A DNA stretch of 6,082 nt from OCS116 cluster bacterium (GTDB lineage Bacteria > Pseudomonadota > Alphaproteobacteria > Rhizobiales > OSC116). A program made the position numbers and the translations under genes. Positions within the stretch are counted from its first letter, which is position 1; every line of letters begins with the position of its first letter. Shown here piece by piece: positions 1 to 6,081 of the stretch. The notes below the pieces were generated by a model. The model was not told the DNA's origin, made no database searches, and worked only from the letters and a program-made list of their open reading frames with translations. The stretch is taken from contig NVUS02000039.1 of NCBI GenBank assembly GCA_002402005.2, forward strand, positions 1 through 6,082, read 5' to 3'.

Positions 1-96
1 GTGGTGTTTGCACGTGAAGAATTATTGTCATCAGCCGATGATGATCTAGAAAATTACCTAAGTGAAATTGGTCATAAAGATGCCCCAAAACAGTAA
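1..96 (+). CDS. C-terminal tail of an upstream gene (rimM expected from gene order, not confirmed)
   Basis: An open frame runs in from the left edge and stops at TAA 94-96, leaving 31 residues. The tail is acidic in the middle (a run SADDDLENYLSEIG) and ends in DAPKQ. In alphaproteobacteria the gene immediately before trmD is normally rimM, the 16S rRNA processing factor, so synteny suggests RimM. However, I do not see the usual RimM ending (a beta strand followed by a DPPEGL-like motif), so the tail may be a lineage-specific extension or another protein. It overlaps the trmD start by 17 bp (ATG at 80) or 35 bp (GTG at 62), which suggests translational coupling within one transcript. That a gene ends here is fairly certain; its identity is not. 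Confidence 0.5.
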   Translation: MVFAREELLSSADDDLENYLSEIGHKDAPKQ

Positions 97-796
97 ATGT
101 TGGCAGGCAAGTGTGATGACGTTATATCCTGAAATGTTTCCGGGCTCATTAGGTATGTCCATCGCTGGCCGCGCGTTGGAAAATAACCGCTGGTCTTGCC
201 AGACGGTGCAGATACGCGATTATGCTGAGGGTAAACATAAAAATGTCGATGACACGCCAACCGGCGGCGGCGCAGGCATGGTGCTGCGGCCAGATGTGCT
301 GAGCAAATGCATTGCCGCGACCAAGCTTGAAGGTGATACACGGCCTTTAATCTATCTTTCCCCACGCGGCAAGACTCTGACTCAAAAACGGGTGCGTGAA
401 TTGGCAATAGGCAACGGCGTTATTCTACTCTGTGGCCGGTTTGAAGGCGTGGATCAGCGCTTGCTAGACCATGAAAATATAGAAGAGATCAGCATTGGCG
501 ATTACATTCTCTCTGGCGGCGAAGTTGCGGCTTTAACTCTGCTCGATGCCTGCGTGAGACTGCTACCCGAGGTGATGGGCAGCCACGCCTCAGGTGATGA
601 CGAAAGCTTCGAAAATGGTTTGCTGGAATATCCACATTATACCAAACCACGCGAGTGGCAAGGCCTAGAAGCCCCAGATATATTGCGCAGTGGTGACCAT
701 GGTAAGATTGCGAAATGGCGCAAAGCTCAGTCCGAAAAAATAACTCAAGAGCGGCGGCCCGATCTGTGGGCGGCATATTCTGATTCTGAGAATTGA
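80..796 (+). CDS. trmD: tRNA (guanine(37)-N1)-methyltransferase TrmD
   Basis: TrmD transfers a methyl group from S-adenosylmethionine to N1 of G37, next to the anticodon of tRNAs reading CUN, CCN and CGG, and so prevents +1 frameshifting. It is a cytosolic SPOUT-class homodimer. From ATG 80 the protein is 238 aa, a normal length. Visible motifs are LYPEMFPG (about 15-22), DDTPTGGGAGM (57-67), LSPRG (93-97), and the trefoil-knot SAM-binding segments CGRFEGVDQR (118-127) and SIGDYILSGGE (138-148). These are followed by the tRNA-side segment ESFENGLLEYPHYTKP (175-190) and SGDH (204-207). Arg160 matches the catalytic Arg154 of the E. coli enzyme, while the position of E. coli Asp169 is Glu175. 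GTG at 62 would add six residues. Neither start has a clear Shine-Dalgarno, and ATG 80 is preferred because the conserved family sequence begins about 12 residues later. The gene overlaps the upstream gene and is followed directly by a long inverted repeat. Confidence 0.96.
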   Translation: MPQNSKCWQASVMTLYPEMFPGSLGMSIAGRALENNRWSCQTVQIRDYAEGKHKNVDDTPTGGGAGMVLRPDVLSKCIAATKLEGDTRPLIYLSPRGKTLTQKRVRELAIGNGVILLCGRFEGVDQRLLDHENIEEISIGDYILSGGEVAALTLLDACVRLLPEVMGSHASGDDESFENGLLEYPHYTKPREWQGLEAPDILRSGDHGKIAKWRKAQSEKITQERRPDLWAAYSDSEN

Positions 797-925
797 ACCA
801 CAAACTCTGAGTTTCTATCTTCCCCTTATTTCCAAAAATTCCATACATTTCAGTGAGCGCGAGTGTGGCTGAAATGTATGGGAGTTGTGGAAACGAGAGC
901 TAGATAGAAATTCTGAGTATGTTGT
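797..925. repeat. 129-bp imperfect inverted repeat (long hairpin, possibly MITE-like)
   Basis: Two 57-base arms (797-853 and 869-925) pair in one unbroken register, with base i facing base 1722-i, around a 15-base loop (854-868). By hand count 45 of 57 positions are Watson-Crick pairs and 3 more are G-U, with no gaps needed. The best blocks are 841-853 with 869-881 (13 of 13, CCATACATTTCAG), 829-834 with 888-893 (6 of 6) and 812-820 with 902-910 (9 of 9). Pairing stops abruptly outside 797 and 925, and 797 is the base directly after the trmD stop. A short T run (929-933) lies 4 bases beyond the right arm, so as RNA it could stop transcription after trmD or protect its 3' end. The defined ends also fit a miniature inverted-repeat element or palindromic repeat family. 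The pairing is seen directly; any function is inference. Confidence 0.85.
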
Positions 926-985
926 AGCTTTTTCACTTGCTCATCATGTAAAACCGCGCTCTACTCACTCAAAAACAAAGTCGAA

Positions 986-992
986 GAGGGAG
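986..992 (+). promoter_or_regulatory. Shine-Dalgarno deciding the acyl-CoA synthetase start
   Basis: GAGGGAG lies 6 bases before ATG 999. It fixes the start there rather than at an in-frame TTG at 885, which would be inside the inverted repeat and would add 38 residues not typical of the family. I found no convincing -35/-10 pair between the repeat and this site. Confidence 0.8.
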
Positions 993-998
993 ACGCCT

Positions 999-2618
999 AT
1001 GTTGGGGCAAATGATGAGCCAACCATTGCTGATTAGCAGTCTGGTTACACATGCAGGTAAATTTCATTCAGATCGGGATATTATTTCGGTCGAAACCGAC
1101 GGCAGCGTCACCAAAACCAATTGGCAAAATGTCGAGAAACGTGCCCGCCTTTTGGCATCAGCACTCGGCAAATTGGGTCTCAAAGCCGGCGACCGCGCCG
1201 CCACCATTGCATGGAATAACCACCGGCATTTAGAAATTTACTTCGGCGTTTCGGGCGGTGAATATGTTTGCCACACCATCAACCCACGGTTAATCCCCGA
1301 GCAAATCGCTTATATTATCAACCACGCCGAAGACCAGATTCTATTCATCGATAAAACATTCTTACCAATTGCAGTTGGCCTAAAAGACCATCTAAAAACC
1401 ATTAAAAATATAGTGCTCATGGGCGCGCGGGACGAGGAAGCATTGGCCGCTCTGCCCAATATCCTATTTTATGAAGAGCTCATTGCCAATGGTGATGACG
1501 ATTATCAATGGCCAGAATTTGATGAAAACGCGGCCTCCAGCCTATGCTATACATCAGGCACAACCGGCCATCCCAAAGGCGTGTTATATTCGCACCGCTC
1601 AACCATGTTACATACATTCTGCGTGGTCGCGCCGGATAGCCTGAATTTAAGAGCCACCGACAATGTATTGCCGGTCGTGCCGATGTTTCATGTCAACGCA
1701 TGGGGTTTGCCTTACGCAACCGCGATGACCGGCTCGCAACTCACTTTGCCCGGCCCGGGGTTAGATGGCGTCAGCCTCAAAAACCTAATCAACAATTATG
1801 GCGTGACCATCGCCGCCGGCGTGCCGACCTTATGGCAAGGCTTGCTAATTGCCCTGCGTGAAAGTGGCGAAAAGTTAGAGACACTCGACCGCACCATCAT
1901 TGGAGGCGCAGCTTGCCCTCTGTCACTAATCAAAGCCTTTGAAGATGATTATGGTGTCGACATCATCCATGCATGGGGCATGACCGAAACCAGCCCGCTG
2001 GGCAGCGTCAATATTGCGTTGACCAAACATCTAGGCCAGAATGAGCAAGAAAATGATGAGATGGCTGTCAAACAAGGCCGCCCGCCATTTGGCATAGATT
2101 TACGCATTTGCGATGATGAAGGGGCAGTGCTTCCCAATGATGCAACCGCCCAAGGCGAGCTGCAAGTGCGCGGCCTGTGGGTGATAAAAGATTATTTCAA
2201 AGCCGAAACCCCAACCCTCAATGCCGATGGTTGGTTCGCCACCGGCGATGTGGCCAATTTGGACAATGATGGCTTTATGCAAATTACCGACCGCGCCAAA
2301 GATGTGATTAAATCTGGCGGCGAATGGATCAGTTCGATCGATTTGGAAAACCTAGCCATTGGCCATGAGGATGTTTTAGACGCCGCAGTGATTGGCGCCA
2401 AACATGTAAAATGGGATGAAAGACCCGTATTGCTTGTGGTAAAAGCCGAAGACTCAAGCCTAACCGAAGATGAGCTGCTGGCCATCTACCCCGGCAAAGT
2501 CGCCAAATGGTGGATTCCAGATCGGGTTATATTTGTTGCCGAACTACCACATGGCGGCACAGGTAAATTGCTTAAAAACAAATTGCGCGATAAATATGGA
2601 GATATATTGCTAGGTTAG
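999..2618 (+). CDS. AlkK-like medium/long-chain fatty acyl-CoA synthetase (AMP-forming)
   Basis: This is an ANL-superfamily ligase that activates a fatty acid with ATP to an acyl-adenylate and then to acyl-CoA, feeding beta-oxidation or lipid synthesis; it is expected in the cytosol or at the inner membrane. From ATG 999 it has 539 aa, normal for the AlkK / Thermus ttLC-FACS group, and starts with that group's typical MLGQMMSQPLLISSL. The large N-terminal domain holds the ATP P-loop YTSGTTGHPKG (184-194), the FHVNAWGLPYA segment (230-240, whose Trp235 matches the gate Trp of the Thermus enzyme) and AWGMTETSP (325-333). TGDVA (415-419) and the hinge DRAKDVIKSGGEWISS (431-446) lead to the C-terminal lid. 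Lys523 in GGTGKLLK is the expected adenylation lysine. All catalytic motifs are present, so it should be active. Chain length cannot be read from sequence. It lies between trmD and rplS, which is unusual. No gene symbol is assigned because alkK and fadD names are used loosely here. Confidence 0.93.
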   Translation: MLGQMMSQPLLISSLVTHAGKFHSDRDIISVETDGSVTKTNWQNVEKRARLLASALGKLGLKAGDRAATIAWNNHRHLEIYFGVSGGEYVCHTINPRLIPEQIAYIINHAEDQILFIDKTFLPIAVGLKDHLKTIKNIVLMGARDEEALAALPNILFYEELIANGDDDYQWPEFDENAASSLCYTSGTTGHPKGVLYSHRSTMLHTFCVVAPDSLNLRATDNVLPVVPMFHVNAWGLPYATAMTGSQLTLPGPGLDGVSLKNLINNYGVTIAAGVPTLWQGLLIALRESGEKLETLDRTIIGGAACPLSLIKAFEDDYGVDIIHAWGMTETSPLGSVNIALTKHLGQNEQENDEMAVKQGRPPFGIDLRICDDEGAVLPNDATAQGELQVRGLWVIKDYFKAETPTLNADGWFATGDVANLDNDGFMQITDRAKDVIKSGGEWISSIDLENLAIGHEDVLDAAVIGAKHVKWDERPVLLVVKAEDSSLTEDELLAIYPGKVAKWWIPDRVIFVAELPHGGTGKLLKNKLRDKYGDILLG

Positions 2619-2662
2619 CTCAACTATGCATAAAAGCATATTTAATCAACAAAATTAGCCAA

Positions 2663-2691
2663 TTCAAATGGGTCATCTGCCTCTGTATATT
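2663..2691 (+). promoter_or_regulatory. Possible promoter for the DUF4386 gene
   Basis: TTCAAA (2663-2668, 4 of 6 to TTGACA) and TATATT (2686-2691, 5 of 6 to TATAAT) are 17 bases apart. Transcription would begin near 2698, leaving a leader of about 27 bases before ATG 2725. If real, it excludes the longer in-frame ATG at 2668. Such matches arise by chance in AT-rich spacers. Confidence 0.3.
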
Positions 2692-2710
2692 GTGGTCACA
2701 CATTATAACA

Positions 2711-2716
2711 GAAGGG
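2711..2716 (+). promoter_or_regulatory. Shine-Dalgarno deciding the DUF4386 gene start
   Basis: GAAGGG is 8 bases before ATG 2725 but only 2 bases before the other in-frame ATG at 2719, so 2725 is the better start. Confidence 0.65.
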
Positions 2717-2724
2717 CAATGACC

Positions 2725-3414
2725 ATGAATGCAACCAATTTAACTAACTTTCGGCTGAATGAACGGCTGTTTGGCATATTTTTCATCATTACATTTTTAG
2801 CCTATGGAACCGGCTCAACACTGATAAATAACATTGTAACCACACCAGATTTTTTAAATTTAGTGCCAGAAAAATCGGCAACCATTATTTTTGCCGGCCT
2901 GCTCATGGCGGTGGTTCACACGGCGATGAATATTGCACTGCCAGTGTTAATGCTGCCGATTTTAAAGCAATATAGCCCCAATTTGGCCTATGGCTATTTA
3001 GGTTTGGGTATTGCAGCCACGGTTATCCTGGCGGTTGGCGTGGTGTTTTTATGGCTGTTACTGCCGTTAAGCGATGGGCTGGTAAAATCTGGCGGTGTGA
3101 TGACGGATTATTATCAAGTCACCGCTAGTTTGCTCACAAGAGCTGGCTTTATGGCCTATAATATGGGCATGGCTTTGTGGGGCTTAGGTGGTCTGTTATT
3201 TGTCAGCATATTATATCGGCATAAATTACTACCGCGTTTCGTCAGCATTTGGGGTTTGGTGGGCTATGTGATATTCACTGGCGGTACCTTGTTCGAGCTG
3301 TTTGGGTTCGAATATGGGCTGATGATGAGCGCACCCGGCGGATTGTTTGAGATTTTCTTAAGCCTATGGCTGATTTTTAAAGGATTTAGTGGGAAATCCT
3401 CGAATCTCACTTGA
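2725..3414 (+). CDS. DUF4386-type integral membrane protein, function unknown
   Basis: The protein has 229 aa and is very hydrophobic, with about six membrane helices at residues 15-34, 53-80, 89-115, 141-163, 172-193 and 199-220. It has no cleavable signal peptide apart from the first helix. The arrangement recalls the DUF4386 family: a first helix followed by a short loop carrying TPDFLNLV, a long second helix ending in LPILKQ, a KLLPRFVSIWGLVG stretch (167-180) before helix 5, and a last helix ending in WLIFKGF. No catalytic motif, metal-binding cluster or transporter signature is visible, and the biochemical role of the family is not known to me. An ATG at 2668 would add 19 residues (or 2719 two), but the Shine-Dalgarno supports 2725. 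It follows the acyl-CoA synthetase by 106 bp with a possible promoter of its own, so a shared role in lipid handling is only a guess from position. A 7-bp hairpin (3381-3400) lies in its 3' end without a T run. Confidence 0.75.
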   Translation: MNATNLTNFRLNERLFGIFFIITFLAYGTGSTLINNIVTTPDFLNLVPEKSATIIFAGLLMAVVHTAMNIALPVLMLPILKQYSPNLAYGYLGLGIAATVILAVGVVFLWLLLPLSDGLVKSGGVMTDYYQVTASLLTRAGFMAYNMGMALWGLGGLLFVSILYRHKLLPRFVSIWGLVGYVIFTGGTLFELFGFEYGLMMSAPGGLFEIFLSLWLIFKGFSGKSSNLT

Positions 3415-3543
3415 TTTGCAGAGCATTATATGTCAAAAAACCCTCAACAAAAGCTAATGACACGTTTTGTGACGGGATAATGATGCCCCGAACGCTTAAC
3501 CGCCTACCGCTATTTAGGGCAAAACCTATGTTATCTGCATTTT

Positions 3544-3548
3544 AAAGG
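3544..3548 (+). promoter_or_regulatory. Ribosome binding site of rplS
   Basis: AAAGG sits 8 bases before ATG 3557. The preceding spacer (3415-3543) shows no promoter I would defend: ATGACA (3457-3462) and GATAAT (3476-3481) are only 13 bases apart. Confidence 0.6.
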
Positions 3549-3556
3549 TAAAGATT

Positions 3557-3940
3557 ATGAATCTTTTACAAGAAATCGAAAAAGAGCTACAAGACGAACT
3601 TGCAGCTAAACGCCCTATCCCAAAATTTCAACCTGGTGATACTTTGCGTGTAAACGTAAAGATTAAAGAGGGCAACCGCGAACGTGTGCAAGCTTATGAA
3701 GGCGTATGTATCGCCCGTACTGGCGGCGGCATTAACGAAAGTTTTAACGTCCGTAAAATCTCTTATGGTGAAGGTGTTGAACGTAAATTCCCACTTTATA
3801 GCCCACTGATCGAAAGCATTGATGTGATCCGTCGTGGTAAAGTAAGACGTGCGAAACTTTATTATCTACGTGCTCTACGTGGTAAAGCTGCTCGTATCGT
3901 TGAAAAAGTTGATCATAAAAGACTTTCTAAAAAGAAATAA
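3557..3940 (+). CDS. rplS: 50S ribosomal protein L19
   Basis: L19 is a structural protein of the large ribosomal subunit at the interface with the 30S subunit. The 127-aa product matches the family throughout: an N-terminal helix MNLLQEIEKEL, FQPGDTLRVNVKIKEG (25-40), RVQAYEGVCIAR (43-54), the hallmark VRKISYGEGVERKFPLYSP (65-83) and VRRAKLYYLRALRGKAARI (96-114). The end is Lys-rich (KRLSKKK), as expected for an rRNA-binding protein and slightly longer than many alphaproteobacterial L19s. Codon choice differs visibly from the neighbours: CGT for Arg, GGT for Gly and GCT for Ala dominate toward the 3' end, whereas flanking genes use GGC and GCC freely. This is the usual mark of very high expression rather than of gene transfer. 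A terminator follows, so rplS ends a transcript. Confidence 0.98.
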   Translation: MNLLQEIEKELQDELAAKRPIPKFQPGDTLRVNVKIKEGNRERVQAYEGVCIARTGGGINESFNVRKISYGEGVERKFPLYSPLIESIDVIRRGKVRRAKLYYLRALRGKAARIVEKVDHKRLSKKK

Positions 3941-3946
3941 GGCGCT

Positions 3947-3962
3947 TGCTAGTTAACTAGCA
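3947..3962. repeat. 16-bp perfect palindrome after rplS
   Basis: TGCTAGTTAACTAGCA reads identically on both strands and starts 7 bp after the rplS stop. As RNA it could form a 6-bp stem with a TTAA loop, without a directly following T run. It may be the first hairpin of a two-part 3' end with the terminator at 3981-4021, or a protein-binding site; neither is shown. Confidence 0.6.
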
Positions 3963-3980
3963 GATAGCTTATATTGTTTT

Positions 3981-4021
3981 AGCAGCGACTTTCCTTTTTT
4001 GGTCAGTCGCTGTTTTTGTTT
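3981..4021 (+). terminator. Intrinsic terminator downstream of rplS
   Basis: CAGCGACT (3983-3990) pairs perfectly with AGTCGCTG (4005-4012), and one G-U and one A-T pair outside it bring the stem to about 10 bp. The loop is 14 bases. The T-rich tail TTTTTGTTT (4013-4021) follows the stem at once. On the minus strand no T run follows, so it should act only on rightward transcription. It separates rplS from leuCD. Confidence 0.85.
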
Positions 4022-4042
4022 CAGAACTCATTAATACCCCAC

Positions 4043-4046
4043 AGGA
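4043..4046 (+). promoter_or_regulatory. Ribosome binding site of leuC
   Basis: AGGA is 7 bases before ATG 4054. Only 32 bases lie between the terminator tail and the start codon, and I see no consensus promoter in them. The leuC promoter may overlap the terminator, or leuC may be read through from rplS. Confidence 0.65.
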
Positions 4047-4053
4047 TAAAAAT

Positions 4054-5460
4054 ATGGCCAAGACTTTATATGACAAAATTTGGGATGCACACATCGCGCA
4101 CCAAGCCGATGATGGCACATGCTTGCTATATATTGACCGCCATATGGTACATGAAGTGACCAGCCCGCAAGCGTTTGAAGGTTTGCGCATGTCTGGACGT
4201 AAAGTAAGAGCGCCCGAAAAAGTGCTAGCTGTGGCCGATCATAACGTACCCACAAGCCCGATGATTGGCGGCGTGGACGCGATTAAAAATAATGAGTCTC
4301 GCATTCAAATTCAGGCGTTAGAAAAAAACGTCAAAGAATTTGGCATCGAATATTTTGATACCAATGATCACCGAAGAGGCGTGGTGCATATCATCGGCCC
4401 CGAGCAAGGTTTTACCCTACCTGGCATGACGCTTGTATGCGGCGATAGCCACACCGCCACTCATGGCGCATTCGGCGCTTTGGCGCACGGCATTGGCACA
4501 TCGGAAGTCGAGCATGTGTTGGCCACACAAACGCTGATCACCGCCAAATCTAAAAATATGCGGGTGACTGTCAACGGCTCACTGCCCAATGGCGTGACTG
4601 CAAAAGACATCACCATGGCCATCATTGGTAAAATTGGCACCGCCGGCGGCACAGGCTATGTGATTGAATATGCAGGCCAAGCCATCCGCGAATTGAGCAT
4701 GGAAGGCCGCATGACGGTTTGTAATATGGCGATTGAAGGTGGCGCACGCGCCGGCCTCATCGCACCAGATGAAAAAACCTACGCTTATTTAAAAGGCAAA
4801 CCACGCGCGCCAAAAGGTGACATGTGGGAGCAAGCGGTCGAACAATGGAAAACACTTACCACCGATGATGATGCGGTGTTTGACCTAGAAGTGACCATGA
4901 ACGCAGCCGATATGATCCCCAACGCCACGTGGGGCACCAGCCCGCAAGACGTTTTGCCCATCGACGGCACTGTGCCATTTCCTACCGATTTTGAAGATCA
5001 AGCCCGCCAAGAAGCCACCCAACGTGCGTTGGATTATATGGGGCTTGAAGCTGGTATGAAGCTAACTGACATTAAAATTGACCGCGTATTTGTCGGCTCT
5101 TGCACCAATGGCCGCATCGAAGATTTGCGTGCCGCAGCCGCCATCCTTAAAGGCCGCAAAGTTGCAGACACAGTCGATGCCATGGTTGTACCCGGCTCTG
5201 GCTTAGTGAAAATGTTGGCCGAAGAAGAAGGCTTAGACATTATTTTTAAAGACGCAGGTTTTGATTGGCGTGAACCGGGCTGTTCTATGTGCCTGGCGAT
5301 GAATGATGACCAGCTCAAACCCGGTGAGCGTTGTGCATCAACCTCAAACCGTAATTTCGAAGGTCGCCAAGGCTTTAAAGGCCGTACCCATTTGGTATCG
5401 CCCGCTATGGCCGCTGCCGCTGCCATTAAAGGCCATTTAACTGACGTAAGAGATATTTAG
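4054..5460 (+). CDS. leuC: 3-isopropylmalate dehydratase, large subunit
   Basis: With LeuD this forms isopropylmalate isomerase, which converts 2-isopropylmalate to 3-isopropylmalate through 2-isopropylmaleate, the second step of leucine biosynthesis, in the cytosol. At 468 aa it is of normal length and complete. It is an aconitase-fold protein with all three [4Fe-4S] ligands present: Cys350 in GSCTNGR, and Cys410 and Cys413 in PGCSMCLAMN. Other family blocks are YIDRHMVHEVTSPQAFEGLR (26-45), GPEQGFTLPG (115-124), CGDSHTATHGAFGALAHGIG (129-148), GGARAGLIAPDE (229-240) and STSNRNFEGRQGFKGRTHLV (429-448). These fit the bacterial LeuC type rather than the shorter archaeal type. The start is supported by AGGA 7 bases upstream and by the typical MAKTLYDKIWDAH opening. 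leuD follows 15 bp after the stop, as usual for co-translated subunits. Confidence 0.98.
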   Translation: MAKTLYDKIWDAHIAHQADDGTCLLYIDRHMVHEVTSPQAFEGLRMSGRKVRAPEKVLAVADHNVPTSPMIGGVDAIKNNESRIQIQALEKNVKEFGIEYFDTNDHRRGVVHIIGPEQGFTLPGMTLVCGDSHTATHGAFGALAHGIGTSEVEHVLATQTLITAKSKNMRVTVNGSLPNGVTAKDITMAIIGKIGTAGGTGYVIEYAGQAIRELSMEGRMTVCNMAIEGGARAGLIAPDEKTYAYLKGKPRAPKGDMWEQAVEQWKTLTTDDDAVFDLEVTMNAADMIPNATWGTSPQDVLPIDGTVPFPTDFEDQARQEATQRALDYMGLEAGMKLTDIKIDRVFVGSCTNGRIEDLRAAAAILKGRKVADTVDAMVVPGSGLVKMLAEEEGLDIIFKDAGFDWREPGCSMCLAMNDDQLKPGERCASTSNRNFEGRQGFKGRTHLVSPAMAAAAAIKGHLTDVRDI

Positions 5461-5467
5461 GAAAGGA
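5461..5467 (+). promoter_or_regulatory. Ribosome binding site of leuD
   Basis: GAAAGGA begins directly after the leuC stop and is 8 bases before ATG 5476, giving leuD its own strong translation start inside the operon. Confidence 0.75.
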
Positions 5468-5475
5468 CAAACCCC

Positions 5476-6081
5476 ATGGATAAATTTGAAACAGTCGAAG
5501 GCGTTGCCGCTCCTATGCCGTTGATCAATATCGATACCGATATGATCATCCCCAAGCAATTCTTAAAAACCATCAAGCGCTCTGGCCTTGGCGTACACGC
5601 CTTTGCCGAAATGCGTTATCATGAAGATGGTACCGAAAACCCCGACTTTATTCTCAATCAAGCCGGCTATCGCAATGCAAAAATCATCGTCGCAGGCGAT
5701 AATTTTGGCTGTGGCTCAAGCCGCGAACATGCGCCTTGGGCGATTGGTGATTTGGGCATTAAAGTGATTGTTAGTACAAGCTTTGCTGACATTTTCTACG
5801 GTAACTGCTTTAAAAACGGCATCCTGCCGATTAAATTACCGCAAGAACAAGTCGATTTGCTAATGGACGATGCCCGCCGCGGCGCCAACGCCACAATGAC
5901 AGTCGATCTCGTCAACCAAGAAATCAAAGGCCCAGATGGCGGCGTGATTAAATTTGAAATTGACGCCTTCAAAAAACATTGTCTATTAGAAGGCTTGGAC
6001 GACATTGGCCTTACAATGGAAAAAGAAAAATCCATCGATGCCTTCGAAGAAAAAATGGCTGTGAATGCACCATGGGTCTAA
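5476..6081 (+). CDS. leuD: 3-isopropylmalate dehydratase, small subunit
   Basis: LeuD is the swivel-domain partner of LeuC and helps shape the substrate site of isopropylmalate isomerase. The 201-aa protein is complete, ending with TAA one base before the window edge. The N-terminus has the family pattern LINIDTDMIIPKQFLK (16-31), and the signature block GDNFGCGSSREHAPWA (74-89) carries the substrate-contacting Ser-Ser-Arg. FADIFYGNCFKNGILPI (103-119) follows. A length near 200 aa is the bacterial LeuD type, not the roughly 160-aa archaeal type. It is translated with leuC from one message; leuB is often next in related genomes but lies outside this window. Confidence 0.98.
   Translation: MDKFETVEGVAAPMPLINIDTDMIIPKQFLKTIKRSGLGVHAFAEMRYHEDGTENPDFILNQAGYRNAKIIVAGDNFGCGSSREHAPWAIGDLGIKVIVSTSFADIFYGNCFKNGILPIKLPQEQVDLLMDDARRGANATMTVDLVNQEIKGPDGGVIKFEIDAFKKHCLLEGLDDIGLTMEKEKSIDAFEEKMAVNAPWV

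Noticed and set aside
72..848. Minus-strand open frames opposite trmD (72-407 and 489-848)
   Set aside because: They oppose a clear conserved gene, their products resemble no family I know, and the second runs through the inverted repeat; they are antisense shadows.
885..998. N-terminal extension of the acyl-CoA synthetase from an in-frame TTG at 885
   Set aside because: The start would lie in the right arm of the inverted repeat, the added 38 residues do not resemble the family, and a good Shine-Dalgarno precedes ATG 999, where the typical N-terminus begins.
2625..2640. Small hairpin TATGC / GCATA after the acyl-CoA synthetase as a terminator
   Set aside because: The stem is only 5 bp and AT-rich, with no real T run, so it is too weak to call.
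3381..3400. 7-bp hairpin AGGATTT / AAATCCT as a terminator
   Set aside because: It lies inside the DUF4386-type coding sequence and is not followed by a T run.
3457..3481. ATGACA and GATAAT as the rplS promoter
   Set aside because: Each box resembles consensus, but the 13-base spacing is too short for a normal sigma-70-type promoter.
3415..3556. A structured ribosomal-protein leader upstream of rplS
   Set aside because: Only 3-4 bp stems could be drawn by eye and nothing matches a known L19 leader; covariation data would be needed.
4031..6035. Minus-strand open frames opposite leuC and leuD
   Set aside because: They mirror the codon structure of well-conserved genes and show no family features or ribosome binding sites.
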